DNA of 64,000 nt from Sphingobacterium micropteri (GCF_014692515.1 NZ_JACOIK010000014.1:1-64000), one strand, 5' to 3'; shown: positions 35,920-44,985, counted from the stretch's first letter. The notes: a model not told the origin generated them from the sequence alone. Numbers and translations: made by a program.

Positions 35920-38610
35920 TCACTTCTCACTGACATGGACATCCATGATCTTTCTTTCGACCGTTCCATACAAATCCAGTCCTTCGATCACTAGACGATA
36001 CATGCCGGGTTCATCGGAGGTATAAAAATCAAACTGGGCTTTACCGGACTTGTTGATAACGATGCTGGGTTCCCAATGAATCGTTGTCCTGAGATCGCGC
36101 TTTTGGACTTGTCCTTCTTGGTCGATCTCAAGATGGACAGGTTTATAAAAAATCCGGCTGATATACAGCCCCTGTGGACTGATGAGTTTGGTATCCGTAC
36201 GGAGACTCGGCTTGCTAAAGGCGTATCCTTTGGCTCCGGGTTTTGTGGTCATAATAAACACCGTCCACGGTTTCCTGTCGTTGGAGAGGTTATAGGCAAA
36301 CAAGTAACGGTCGTTCCGAAGGACTTCTACACTCTCCAAGGCATCCAGATTAATCATCAATGCGCGGGCGGAGTCGATCGGAACGCCATCGACAACAAAC
36401 AAAGCTCTTGAGGGATTTCCTGTTTCAGGATCCCATCGAACGCCTATCGCTTCGTATTCGATGCATTGTTGCAAGGTCGTACCTCCTTGGAGGTCGTTGG
36501 CGTCAAATACATAATCGGCATTTCCAGGGCCGTTGACGTTAGCCGATCTTTTTGAAGCCTTGTTCCGTTTAGCATCGACTACAACCGCTTCAATAAGAAT
36601 GGAGCCATCTTCTGCTAATTGCTGAAAATGCTGCTGTACCCGTCGAAGCTGATCCACGAACAACCCATTTATATCATTCCGTTCCATGGGGAGATTTCGG
36701 CTTATGGGGAGGTCGGGCGCCTGCTCTTCGTCCAGATCCATCGCTGCCCTTATTTTTTTGCCTCTCTTGTCGACCACAGATAACATAAATTCTGTGCCGT
36801 CCAAAAACATCAAGTCTTTAAAGGCAAACTGTCCGTCTTTGCCGATCTCCGTTTCCCGATAGTTCAAATAATCATGGGCAGGAAACAGTTGCATCTTCGT
36901 GTCCGAATCTAAATTTCCGCCAACTGATTTCTTGACATGCCCAGCTAAGGCTAAACCATGTTCGACCGCATATTCTGTACGGTCTTTTCTATCGATATGG
37001 ATCCAGTCGATGTTTCTCCAGCCTTGTGTCAACATCAAATAATCCATATCCTGCGTCCGTAGGCTATCACCACGAAAATAGAATCCGGGCTTTTCGATGA
37101 AGCCCTTCACATCGGCACTTAGCAATAATGTCGACAGGATATTGATTTCTTCATCTAACATTTCCGCATCAACAGAGGAGAGGTGAACAACACTGGCGGA
37201 ATATGTGCCAATCCGGGCACGATCTAATCCTTGCTCCCATTCCATCGTGACATTCACCTTTTCTCTCGTACTATAGATTTCCTTATCCAACGCAACAGAT
37301 AAAGGAGCTACACCCCCGTTGGTGTAACGAAAGACCGGACGTTCCGCAATGGGCATCAGCTGTTCATCCAAGACGCTTACTGTTAGGACTCCATTCGGTA
37401 TACCTGTCAGTGATAACGACGTTGTAATTTCGGTGGCAGATAGCTGTTCTTTGCTGGTTTTGAATACCTTTCCCAAATGGTGCAACACAAAATATACGGT
37501 TTGGTTATTCATCAGATCATCCGAAACATGTAGCTGTATGGACAATGCCGTGGTATCCTGGGCATCCACCAGCAACGAATAGCCCGAGGTATGTATGGGC
37601 GGCATCGGCACTTCTTTCTTTGCTCCGCTTTGGCCTACTAGGAATGCGCGTATACGATGATCCGTAAGGGGTAATATCTCCGCACCCATCCCCAATGGGT
37701 TTGTCTCTATCACGGCAATAATACCGGTATCAGACCGAAATTCAAGTTTTGCCTGTGCCCCAAGTCCTTGATCATCCACGACCTTTGCGGCAATCCGGTT
37801 AGGTCGATCCATCAATAACTTGCCTCCTTCGGGAAATAACTGCACAGTTAGTGCTTCCCGTTTTATGACCGGACGGATAACTTTACTTACCGAAGATTTT
37901 TCGTCATTTTCAAAATGGTAACGTATCGTACGGCCCTGATGCTTCTTATCCAGAGATAAACGCACCAAACCATTATCGTCGGTCTTACCCCTTTTCTTAT
38001 CCCGCACATCTTCTCCTTCCATAATCTCAAACTGTATAGATCTATTGGATAGCGCTTCTCCCTGTAAGTTTTTCAGCTGTATCGTATAATCCGTACCGTT
38101 ATCCTGTTGAATGGTATGTGTAGAGGTTAATGTTCTATCCGTTAGCCCATTGGTGATGTATATGGGTCTATCATAAAAAAACTGTTCGTCGGCATTTCTC
38201 ATCCAATTGCTGTACGCACGCAATCGATATGAGCCTTCGATGCTGGTACTATTCAGCTGAATATCGGCAAGGCCCAATCCATTAACCAGAGGTATTTTAA
38301 TGAAGGCTACCCGTTCGTCTGCAGGGTCGATCAGCTCAATATAGACTACTTTGCTCAGATTTGACAGCAAATTCTCTATCCCAATAGTTCCATATACTTT
38401 TATCCAAATAGTCTCTCCGGCAGCGTACAGGGGTTTATCTATATGGAGATAGAGTTTCTCCTGAAAAGGATGTTCTTTCTTAGATGCCAGATCACTCAAG
38501 ATGGTCTCCGCATCTTGAGCAACTAAGCAGCGGACGTTTAATATCAAAAAAAGCGAGAGAATAAGATATATTTTCGCTTTTACCAGTAACTCTCGGTTCT
38601 TTGTAGCCAA
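35920..38610 (-). CDS. MG2-domain protein with C-terminal TonB-plug-like segment
   Basis: 896 residues with a signal peptide (LILSLFLILNVRCLVAQ). Residues about 48-75, KLYLHIDKPLYAAGETIWIK, are the classic start of an alpha-2-macroglobulin MG2 domain; further Ig-like beta domains follow. Near 745-800 the protein has FVVDGVPIDSARAL and LDALESVEVLRN, like the plug of SusC proteins, but there is no barrel. The C-terminus returns to beta structure (FYTSDEPGMYRLVIEG). Bacteroidota carry many such proteins of unknown job, possibly in outer-membrane or surface assembly. It sits 32 bp after PL11 and 34 bp before CE12, so co-expression with RG-I enzymes is likely. Confidence 0.8.
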   Translation of the reverse strand: MATKNRELLVKAKIYLILSLFLILNVRCLVAQDAETILSDLASKKEHPFQEKLYLHIDKPLYAAGETIWIKVYGTIGIENLLSNLSKVVYIELIDPADERVAFIKIPLVNGLGLADIQLNSTSIEGSYRLRAYSNWMRNADEQFFYDRPIYITNGLTDRTLTSTHTIQQDNGTDYTIQLKNLQGEALSNRSIQFEIMEGEDVRDKKRGKTDDNGLVRLSLDKKHQGRTIRYHFENDEKSSVSKVIRPVIKREALTVQLFPEGGKLLMDRPNRIAAKVVDDQGLGAQAKLEFRSDTGIIAVIETNPLGMGAEILPLTDHRIRAFLVGQSGAKKEVPMPPIHTSGYSLLVDAQDTTALSIQLHVSDDLMNNQTVYFVLHHLGKVFKTSKEQLSATEITTSLSLTGIPNGVLTVSVLDEQLMPIAERPVFRYTNGGVAPLSVALDKEIYSTREKVNVTMEWEQGLDRARIGTYSASVVHLSSVDAEMLDEEINILSTLLLSADVKGFIEKPGFYFRGDSLRTQDMDYLMLTQGWRNIDWIHIDRKDRTEYAVEHGLALAGHVKKSVGGNLDSDTKMQLFPAHDYLNYRETEIGKDGQFAFKDLMFLDGTEFMLSVVDKRGKKIRAAMDLDEEQAPDLPISRNLPMERNDINGLFVDQLRRVQQHFQQLAEDGSILIEAVVVDAKRNKASKRSANVNGPGNADYVFDANDLQGGTTLQQCIEYEAIGVRWDPETGNPSRALFVVDGVPIDSARALMINLDALESVEVLRNDRYLFAYNLSNDRKPWTVFIMTTKPGAKGYAFSKPSLRTDTKLISPQGLYISRIFYKPVHLEIDQEGQVQKRDLRTTIHWEPSIVINKSGKAQFDFYTSDEPGMYRLVIEGLDLYGTVERKIMDVHVSEK

Positions 38611-38642
38611 GTTGAATGATTATATTATACCGATAAACGATA

Positions 38643-40487
38643 CTAATTCCCCAAATAATAAGATGGAACCGGTGCTTGTGGATAACCCTGCGAACGCTGC
38701 AACACATAGCTCCTATACACGCCGTCTTGCATTAAGGTTACCTTTCGGCCCTTCGCTGGAATATGGGTATGGTAGATCCGTAATTCGCCGGGCAAGGCGG
38801 TCACCACCTCTTCACGCCAATCGCCAAACAGATCAGCTATCATAATGATATCACCGTAGATACCATCTGCAATTTTATCACCCCTCCAATAGCCGATAGA
38901 CTGACGCCTTCCTCCTGACATCGATTCTGCGCCCCAACGGTTATCATCCCCGAAAAACAATTGGCGGGTATTTCCGGCATCCCACCAGATCCAGTTCCGA
39001 CAAGGAGGTACATCGGCATTGGAAGCTAATTTTTTACCATCGGCACTCAACATGTATTTATCGGTAGAACCTCCTTTTTTATCTTCTGCGGCAAAACATT
39101 CCAATCCGGGGCTATTCGGATCGATGTCTGCAACCATACCGTCCCCCACATGAAACGTTTTATGCCCTACTCCCCAAATCCGCTCGCCGGTACTCGCGTC
39201 CACTGTGCTCACACCATAACCATTATCTATCCAAGGTTCGATCGCCAGAAATACTTCCATACCCTCCCGGTCTGGATCGATATCCGTCATATAGGCTTTA
39301 TCGGAATGCCCCAAGCCTGTCGACCAGCGCAATGTTCCGTTGCTGTTAAGCATACAGGAACCGAGCAAAATCTCATCTTTTCCATCGCCGTCTACATCGC
39401 CACAAACCATGTTATGTGCGCCTTGGCTTCGCACGACAGGGTTCTCCTCATCGCCATCCCATCGCCAGCATTTTTCCAGCTTCCCGTTATTCAGTTGCCA
39501 TGCATCTACAACCATCAGTTTATAGGTACCCCGAGCTGCCAGAATACTGGGTGTCTTCCCGTCCAAATAGGCCATACCGATTTGATTTCGGTTTTGACGG
39601 TTTACATTGCCGTATCGGTCATTCCGTTCCGGCCAGTCCACACGGGCTATCTCCTCCCCGGTCATCCCGTCCAAGACCGACAAATATTCACTGCCCCCAT
39701 AGATGCGTGCAGCATCGTTCTTTAGATAATCGTCTCCGGCAGTTTTTAGGGCGATTTCGGCTTTTCCGTCCCCATCAAAATCATACGCAATAAAGGGCGA
39801 ATACCACACACCCGGCTCAATTCCTAGTCCTAAATCTTTCGTCCACAAATACGTGCCGTCGTGCAAATAGGCTTCTATCTTATACGTTGTACCATCATCG
39901 GGGTTCGGCACACCCGGATCAACATTTGTATGGGGATGGCGAATTATATAATCGTATTGACCATCGCCATTTAAGTCAGCTACGGCAACCTTTCCCGCCC
40001 GCACATTTGGATCTTTCAGTTTTATACGATGATAATTGACTTCTTCGCCATCATGTTGAGCTAAGGATTTCTTTTCGCTGGTCGTTTTCTCCGTACCGTT
40101 GATCGCTTCTACCCAATAGGTCGCATTGGCTCCCTTAACGGAGGTGTCGACAAAATCCGTTGTGACGGTGATCGGCCTTTGATTCAATTTCTTCTGTTTA
40201 TTATTTACAGCGCGATATACGTTAAATGCGATAGCGTCATCATCCGTTTTTAATAATCGCCAACTAATGTGAACCGCACCATTTTCGTTGATATGGGCTA
40301 AGGTCAACCCGCGATCGAGCTTCTCTTCAACTCTTGTTTGGGCAAACCCCTTTACCTCTTGTTTCGGCTCGTGACTAGGATTTAAAATCTCGTACATATA
40401 GGTGCGCTCCTTCGGATCTTGTGAAAAAGCATGGAAATTCCACAAAAACAGCAACGCGATGCTCCAAAGGATGTGTGTGTAGTTCAT
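38643..40487 (-). CDS. PL11 rhamnogalacturonan lyase
   Basis: 614 residues, the usual PL11 length. Signal peptide ends HAFSQ. After an N-terminal beta domain (LDRGLTLAHINENGAVHISW) comes the eight-bladed propeller with calcium loops: VADLNGDGQYDYIIRHP, DFDGDGKAEIALKTAGD, GDVDGDGKDEILLGSC, and IDPDREGMEVF. These are hallmarks of YesW/YesX-type enzymes, which cleave the Rha-GalA backbone of RG-I by beta-elimination. It opens the operon PL11-MG2/plug-CE12 and has its own copy of the shared promoter with a leader of about 58 nt. Confidence 0.95.
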   Translation of the reverse strand: MNYTHILWSIALLFLWNFHAFSQDPKERTYMYEILNPSHEPKQEVKGFAQTRVEEKLDRGLTLAHINENGAVHISWRLLKTDDDAIAFNVYRAVNNKQKKLNQRPITVTTDFVDTSVKGANATYWVEAINGTEKTTSEKKSLAQHDGEEVNYHRIKLKDPNVRAGKVAVADLNGDGQYDYIIRHPHTNVDPGVPNPDDGTTYKIEAYLHDGTYLWTKDLGLGIEPGVWYSPFIAYDFDGDGKAEIALKTAGDDYLKNDAARIYGGSEYLSVLDGMTGEEIARVDWPERNDRYGNVNRQNRNQIGMAYLDGKTPSILAARGTYKLMVVDAWQLNNGKLEKCWRWDGDEENPVVRSQGAHNMVCGDVDGDGKDEILLGSCMLNSNGTLRWSTGLGHSDKAYMTDIDPDREGMEVFLAIEPWIDNGYGVSTVDASTGERIWGVGHKTFHVGDGMVADIDPNSPGLECFAAEDKKGGSTDKYMLSADGKKLASNADVPPCRNWIWWDAGNTRQLFFGDDNRWGAESMSGGRRQSIGYWRGDKIADGIYGDIIMIADLFGDWREEVVTALPGELRIYHTHIPAKGRKVTLMQDGVYRSYVLQRSQGYPQAPVPSYYLGN

Positions 40488-40550
40488 AACGGCTTATCTA
40501 TTTAAAATATGATCATTTCCATTTTTCATGGGTTTATACACTGGTAATTA

Positions 40551-40595
40551 CGAAGTTATTATTTTATATGCGCGACGGCAACCTGCACCCTCCTG
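40551..40595 (-). promoter_or_regulatory. Promoter and operator of the PL11 operon
   Basis: Minus strand: CAGGAGGGTG-CAGGTTGC (40595-40578), a 20-bp spacer, then TAACTTCG (40558-40551). Predicted start is near 40544, 57 nt before the PL11 ATG. It stands 60 bp from the oppositely facing GH28 operator. Confidence 0.75.
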
Positions 40596-40655
40596 CCTGC
40601 AAAATACATTTGAATTGCTGAGTTTTCATTACACCATGGTGAGAAACGACTAAAC

Positions 40656-40700
40656 AAGGACAGCACAGGTTGCACATGCCATTAAAAAAATATACTATTG
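40656..40700 (+). promoter_or_regulatory. Promoter and operator of the plus-strand GH28 gene
   Basis: Plus strand: AAGGACAGCA-CAGGTTGC (40656-40673), a 20-bp spacer, then TACTATTG (40693-40700). The spacer contains CATTAAAAAAATA, nearly the same as the spacer of the GH43 promoter at 42322, so the two look like duplicates. The first half-site is weaker. Confidence 0.7.
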
Positions 40701-40732
40701 TAGCTGCTGTATCTTTTACGTAAACCTGCGGT

Positions 40733-42316
40733 ATGAGAAAAACGACACAATATCCCTGCCTATCTACACAACGATTATCACTTTTGTTGGCCCTATTTTT
40801 CCTAATTTTCTACCAGTTTTCAGTAGCAATGGTTCAAAAAGACAAGCGTGCTTTTTACAACGTGATGGATTACGGCGCCAACGGCGATGGCATCCATCTC
40901 GACCATATAGCCATAAATGGCGCTATTGATGTTGCTGCCGCAGCCGGTGGTGGCACGGTGGTTCTTCCGGCAGGCACCTACCTTTGTTTTTCTATTCGTT
41001 TAAAAAGTAATATCACATTATATTTAAGTCCCGGGGCAACAATTGTTGCTGCGCATAAGGACGAACATCCCGGGCAATATGACACTCCGGAACCTAATCC
41101 GTGGGCCGACCTGAAATATCAGGATTTCGGACACAGCCATTTCCGCAACAGCTTGATATGGGGCGAACATCTCGAAAACATAGCCATTGTCGGAACGGGT
41201 ATGATCTACGGTAAAGGATTGCAAAAATGGGGTGATCCCACGCCGGGACTGGGGAATAAATCCATCGCCTTAAAGGAGTGCAGAAATGTTGTCCTCAAAG
41301 ATTTTTCTATTTTACAGGGCGGGCATTTTGGGATACTTGCCACGGGCATTGATAACCTGACCATCACCAACCTCAAGATCGATACCAACCGAGATGCCAT
41401 TAATATTGACGGCTGTCGGCATGTTCGGGTTTCGGATTGCCTGCTCAATTCGCCTAATGATGATGCGCTGGTCTTAAAATCATCGTATGCCCTGGGCCGA
41501 CCGATCCCGACCGAGCATGTCACTGTCCAGAACTGTTCGGTATTTGGTTATGATGAAGGCACCTTTCTAGATGGTACATTCCAGAAAACACAAAAACAAG
41601 CACCAGACAAAGGTGTCGTTACCGGGCGGATAAAATTCGGAACAGAATCTAATGCAGCTTTTCGGCACATCACGATCACTAACTGTACCTTTGAACATTG
41701 TCGTGGCTTGGCACTCGAAACCGTTGACGGTGCTGTATTGGAAAATATAACGGTATCCAATATCGTGATGAACGACATCCTTAATGCGCCTTTTTTCTTT
41801 CGCTTGGGGCGACGGATGCGTGGTCCGGACGATTTACAGATCGGGACATTCAAACGTGTCTTGGTGGATAATGTTGTCATCACAGCAAGCAACCCTGTCT
41901 ATGGCTCGATGCTGATGGGCATTCCGGGACATGATGTAGAAGATATCCGTCTCTCCAATATCTGGATCCGCATCACAGGTGGTGGCACAGTCGAGCAGGC
42001 GAAGACAGTCGTACCTGAGCTGGAAGAATCGTACCCGGATCCACAGGAGTTTGGCGAAATCCCCGCTTATGGCTTCTTTATCCGGCATGCCAAGAATGTA
42101 TATATGGACAACATTACACTGGAGTTTGAAAATCCAGACTACCGGCCGCCATTTATTCTGGAGAATGTAAAAGGTGCTTTTTTCAATAATATTACCGTCC
42201 AAACCATGCCGGGTGTAGCTAAATTCGTTTTAAAGGACGTGGAAGATTTTCATTTAAAGGAAAACAATTCGAAGCGGCAGATGCGACTGAAAAAAGTAAA
42301 AGCAAAGTCGTTGTAA
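40733..42316 (+). CDS. Divergent GH28-like parallel beta-helix hydrolase
   Basis: 527 residues, with a signal region ending near SVA. The fold is clear: FYNVMDYGANGDGIHLDHIA, then GGGTVVLPAGTYLCFSIRLK, and helix turns to the end. Of the GH28 motifs, Asn224-x-Asp226 (NIDG) and Asp243-Asp244 (PNDDALVLKS) are kept. The GHG motif appears to be replaced by GRI in GRIKFGTES (about 298), and the RxK position aligns with LALET, so His and the Arg/Lys pair seem lost. It may be an unusual GH28 acting on RG oligosaccharides. It is transcribed away from PL11 with its own shared promoter. Confidence 0.8.
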   Translation: MRKTTQYPCLSTQRLSLLLALFFLIFYQFSVAMVQKDKRAFYNVMDYGANGDGIHLDHIAINGAIDVAAAAGGGTVVLPAGTYLCFSIRLKSNITLYLSPGATIVAAHKDEHPGQYDTPEPNPWADLKYQDFGHSHFRNSLIWGEHLENIAIVGTGMIYGKGLQKWGDPTPGLGNKSIALKECRNVVLKDFSILQGGHFGILATGIDNLTITNLKIDTNRDAINIDGCRHVRVSDCLLNSPNDDALVLKSSYALGRPIPTEHVTVQNCSVFGYDEGTFLDGTFQKTQKQAPDKGVVTGRIKFGTESNAAFRHITITNCTFEHCRGLALETVDGAVLENITVSNIVMNDILNAPFFFRLGRRMRGPDDLQIGTFKRVLVDNVVITASNPVYGSMLMGIPGHDVEDIRLSNIWIRITGGGTVEQAKTVVPELEESYPDPQEFGEIPAYGFFIRHAKNVYMDNITLEFENPDYRPPFILENVKGAFFNNITVQTMPGVAKFVLKDVEDFHLKENNSKRQMRLKKVKAKSL

Positions 42317-42321
42317 AGAAT

Positions 42322-42366
42322 TAGGGTATCACAGGTTGCCTACCCTATTAAAAAAACATCGTATTG
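42322..42366 (+). promoter_or_regulatory. Promoter and operator of the GH43 gene
   Basis: Plus strand: TAGGGTATCA-CAGGTTGC (42322-42339), a 20-bp spacer with CTATTAAAAAAACA, then TCGTATTG (42359-42366), a weak -7 box. It begins 5 bp after the GH28 stop codon, so GH43 can be transcribed alone or by read-through. Confidence 0.6.
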
Positions 42367-42400
42367 TAATTAGTATATCTTACGAACTTAAATTTATTAT

Positions 42401-44299
42401 ATGAAACAAATCAAAACAACATTCCTTTTATTATCCCTGCTATTATCCGGGATCCAGTTATCGGCGCAAGGAGGAAACATACTTGAAAAAGATCTCGGCG
42501 GGTATCTTTTCACCTATTTTGGAGGAGGTGAAAACGGTGAGGCAGTCCGGTTTGCCATTAGCTTAGATGGGTACAATTACTTTTCGCTCAACGATAACCA
42601 ACCTGTTTTAGACAGCAAGCAGATTAGCTCGGCCGGTGGACTGCGGGATCCGCATATCCTGCGTGCCGAAGACGGGAAGACATTCTATATGGTGGCTACA
42701 GATATGATGGCGTCCAAAGGTTGGGATTCCAACCGTGCTATGGTATTGCTGAAATCGACCGATCTGATCAACTGGAATTCCAGTATCGTCAATATCCAAC
42801 AGAAATATAGCGGACAGGAAGATCTGAAACGGGTATGGGCCCCACAGACGATCTACGATAAAGAAGCTGACAAATACATGATCTACTGGTCGATGAAGCA
42901 TGGAGATGGTCCGGATATTATTTATTATGCTTATGCTAACACTGATTTCACGGATCTGGAAACGGAGCCCAAGCAGCTTTTCTTCCCGAAAGAAGGTAAG
43001 CCATGCATCGACGGCGATATTATCCACTACGAAGACAGCCTTTACTATATGTTCTATAAAACCGAAGGGCATGGAGACGGTATCAAACTGGCTACAACGG
43101 CATCGCTTACTTCCGGTAAATGGGATGAAAAAGAAGGGTATAAACAGCAAACGCAGGAATCTGTCGAGGGATCCAGCATCTTCAAGCTAAACAATTCAGA
43201 CACCTATATCCTGATGTACGATGTTTACCGCAAAAAGGAATTCCATTTTACAAAAAGTGACGATTTAAAAAATTTCACACCGATTGACCAGGAGATATCG
43301 ATGGATTTTAAACCGCGTCATGGTTCGATTGTTTCCATTACCAACGAGGAGCTACGTCGATTGATCGGTAAATGGGGCCAGCCCGCGAATCTTCCTAAAA
43401 TCAACAAAAATCCGATTATAACGGGTTATTACGCTGATCCAGAGATTATTTATTCACAGAAAGACAAAAAATACTACTTATACCCAACCAGTGATGGATT
43501 TATGGAATGGAGTGGACATTATTTTAAAACATTCTCTTCCGAAAATCTCGTGGACTGGAAAGATGAGGGTGTGATCCTGGATCTGGCAAAGGATGTGCCC
43601 TGGGCGCGTGAAAAGGCTTGGGCTCCGTGTATTATAGAGAAAGAAAAAAATGGTGTCTACAAATATTACTATTATTATACCGGCGCGGGAAAAATAGGCG
43701 TCGCGGTATCCGATGAGCCAACCGGACCATTTATCGATTCGGGCAAACCGTTGGTCGACTGGAAACCGGAAGATATAAACCGCGGTGCCGAAATAGATCC
43801 GGATATATTCCACGACCCCGTATCGGGCAAGGATTATCTGTATTGGGGCAATGGTTATGTGGCTGTCGTCGAATTAAACGACAACATGGTTTCGATGAAA
43901 AAAGAGACGTTGCAGACCTTTTCTTTACCGCGTTTCCGGGAAGCGGTAGAAGTTTTTTACCGCAACGGAATTTACTATTTTCTATATTCGGAAAATGATA
44001 CCCGCAGTGAAGATTACCGCGTGCGCTACGCGATGTCTAAATCTCCGACCGGTCCTATGGAAATCCCCGAAGACAACCTTATTTTAGCAAAAGTTTCTAA
44101 AAAGGGTATATACGGTACCGGACATAATTCCGTATTGCAAGTCCCCGGTACAGATGAGTGGCATATTGTTTATCATCGCTTTAGCCGTCCAAACGGCATC
44201 GATATGGGACGTGCCGCAGGCTATCATCGTGAGGTGTGCATCGACCGTCTGGAATTCAATGATGACGGAACGATAAAAAAAGTGGTGCCGACTTTGTAA
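42401..44299 (+). CDS. Tandem GH43 protein, two five-bladed beta-propellers
   Basis: 632 residues with a signal peptide (LLSGIQLSAQ). The N-terminal propeller (about 25-320) starts GGYLFTYFGGG and has GLRDPHILRAEDG and VWAPQTIYDKE. The second (about 335-632) begins NPIITGYYADPEI with the catalytic-base Asp, followed by AWAPCIIEKE, EIDPDIFHDP (pKa-tuning Asp) and REAVEVFYRNGIYY (general-acid Glu). GTGHNSVLQ near the end supplies the metal-site His. Such tandem GH43 proteins act on arabinose or galactose side chains of pectin; the exact activity is open. Its stop codon lies in the loop of a 10-bp hairpin, and a diverged copy of its last 11 codons sits 0.65 kb downstream. Confidence 0.88.
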   Translation: MKQIKTTFLLLSLLLSGIQLSAQGGNILEKDLGGYLFTYFGGGENGEAVRFAISLDGYNYFSLNDNQPVLDSKQISSAGGLRDPHILRAEDGKTFYMVATDMMASKGWDSNRAMVLLKSTDLINWNSSIVNIQQKYSGQEDLKRVWAPQTIYDKEADKYMIYWSMKHGDGPDIIYYAYANTDFTDLETEPKQLFFPKEGKPCIDGDIIHYEDSLYYMFYKTEGHGDGIKLATTASLTSGKWDEKEGYKQQTQESVEGSSIFKLNNSDTYILMYDVYRKKEFHFTKSDDLKNFTPIDQEISMDFKPRHGSIVSITNEELRRLIGKWGQPANLPKINKNPIITGYYADPEIIYSQKDKKYYLYPTSDGFMEWSGHYFKTFSSENLVDWKDEGVILDLAKDVPWAREKAWAPCIIEKEKNGVYKYYYYYTGAGKIGVAVSDEPTGPFIDSGKPLVDWKPEDINRGAEIDPDIFHDPVSGKDYLYWGNGYVAVVELNDNMVSMKKETLQTFSLPRFREAVEVFYRNGIYYFLYSENDTRSEDYRVRYAMSKSPTGPMEIPEDNLILAKVSKKGIYGTGHNSVLQVPGTDEWHIVYHRFSRPNGIDMGRAAGYHREVCIDRLEFNDDGTIKKVVPTL

Positions 44300-44309
44300 T
44301 CGGCACCAC
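44282..44309 (-). terminator. Terminator hairpin overlapping the GH43 stop codon
   Basis: A 10-bp perfect stem (GTGGTGCCGA / TCGGCACCAC) with the GH43 stop in its 8-base loop. Read on the minus strand it is followed by TTTTTTTATCG, so it terminates the toxin gene ending at 44313. It may serve GH43 too, with a weaker T-run (AATTTATAT). Confidence 0.85.
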
Positions 44310-44312
44310 AAT

Positions 44313-44645
44313 TTATATCAACCCTTCACCACGCAAATTTTGCAAGATTTCCTTTTCATTTATCGAACTATAATCTGATTTGTCATATACCTCAGCCAAT
44401 AGTAATTTTTCATCTTGATAAAGGACAAAAGTTATTACTCTAGCACCTCCTGACTTTCCTCTTCCTTTACTTTCTATAGCTAATCTGACCTTAAATAGAT
44501 TCCCTCCCAGAGGAATTCCACTTTGTGGATTCTCAGACAGTTGCTCAACTAAAATTGCTAAGTCATTCTTAAAGGATGGATATTTTTTCGACAGGGCTTT
44601 GGCAGATCGGCGAAAAACATCACTAACAACAATCTCATAGCTCAT
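44313..44645 (-). CDS. RelE/ParE-superfamily toxin
   Basis: 110 residues. It starts MSYEIVVSDVFRRSAKALSK and has the family's KKYPSFKNDL and NPQSGIPLGGNLFKVRLAI, then RVITFVLYQDEKLLLAEVYDK, the core of RelE/HigB-like folds, which inhibit translation by mRNA cleavage. Its start overlaps the antitoxin stop by 11 bp, the usual translationally coupled order. It ends 3 bases from a strong minus-strand terminator. The pair is foreign to the pectin theme and sits between duplicated ends of the GH43 gene. Confidence 0.85.
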   Translation of the reverse strand: MSYEIVVSDVFRRSAKALSKKYPSFKNDLAILVEQLSENPQSGIPLGGNLFKVRLAIESKGRGKSGGARVITFVLYQDEKLLLAEVYDKSDYSSINEKEILQNLRGEGLI

Positions 44646-44862
44646 CCAACAAATCCTTTACTGGTCGTGTTTTGAGTTTACCTTGTTTAAATAGATTTAC
44701 ATCTGTCAATACTTTTTTGAACCGTAGAGATAATTCAGCTTTTTCGAGTTTTTCTTTCAGATATTTACGCTCTTTTATTATAGCCTCCCATTCGGTCAAC
44801 GGGACCAAAACACTGGTCTTTTTTCCTTTTTCGTCACTTACGTATAATATGCTCCCTGCCAT
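44635..44862 (-). CDS. Cognate antitoxin of the RelE-type pair
   Basis: About 75 residues from the ATG at 44862 (MAGSILYVSDEKGKKTSVLV). The frame to 44940 extends upstream through the predicted promoter and is rejected. The N-terminal beta-hairpin with VLVPLTEWEAI fits small Phd-like or RelB-like antitoxins, followed by a charged helix (ERKYLKEKLEKAELSLRFKK) that would wrap the toxin. An inverted repeat overlaps a perfect -7 box just upstream, as expected for autorepression. Confidence 0.8.
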   Translation of the reverse strand: MAGSILYVSDEKGKKTSVLVPLTEWEAIIKERKYLKEKLEKAELSLRFKKVLTDVNLFKQGKLKTRPVKDLLDEL

Positions 44863-44879
44863 AACAATTACATTAAACC

Positions 44880-44901
44880 TTATTTCAAATTTACGAAATA
44901 A
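44880..44901 (-). promoter_or_regulatory. Autoregulatory operator and -7 box of the toxin-antitoxin pair
   Basis: The inverted repeat TTATTTC/GAAATAA (7-bp arms, 8-base centre) covers TAAATTTG (minus strand, 44893-44886), a perfect TAnnTTTG -7 box. Predicted start is about 17 nt before the antitoxin ATG, which also supports that start codon. Confidence 0.6.
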
Positions 44902-44949
44902 TTTCATATTACTTTGGCTAGTAGCAGAAAAGATAAACATCAGTGTCGG

Positions 44950-44985
44950 GATGGAAGAATTAAAAAAGTGGTACCGACTTTGTAA
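44950..44985 (+). pseudogene. Displaced 3' end of a GH43 gene
   Basis: Reads DGRIKKVVPTL and a stop, against DGTIKKVVPTL and a stop at the end of the intact GH43 gene at 44299. The DNA match continues past the stop into the terminator hairpin. Only 12 codons including the stop remain; nothing upstream resembles GH43. Confidence 0.8.

Noticed and set aside
39150..39725. 191-codon plus-strand frame
   Set aside because: Lies wholly antisense to conserved PL11 propeller repeats; a shadow frame.
42608..43150. 180-codon minus-strand frame inside GH43
   Set aside because: Antisense to the first GH43 propeller, whose motifs are intact.
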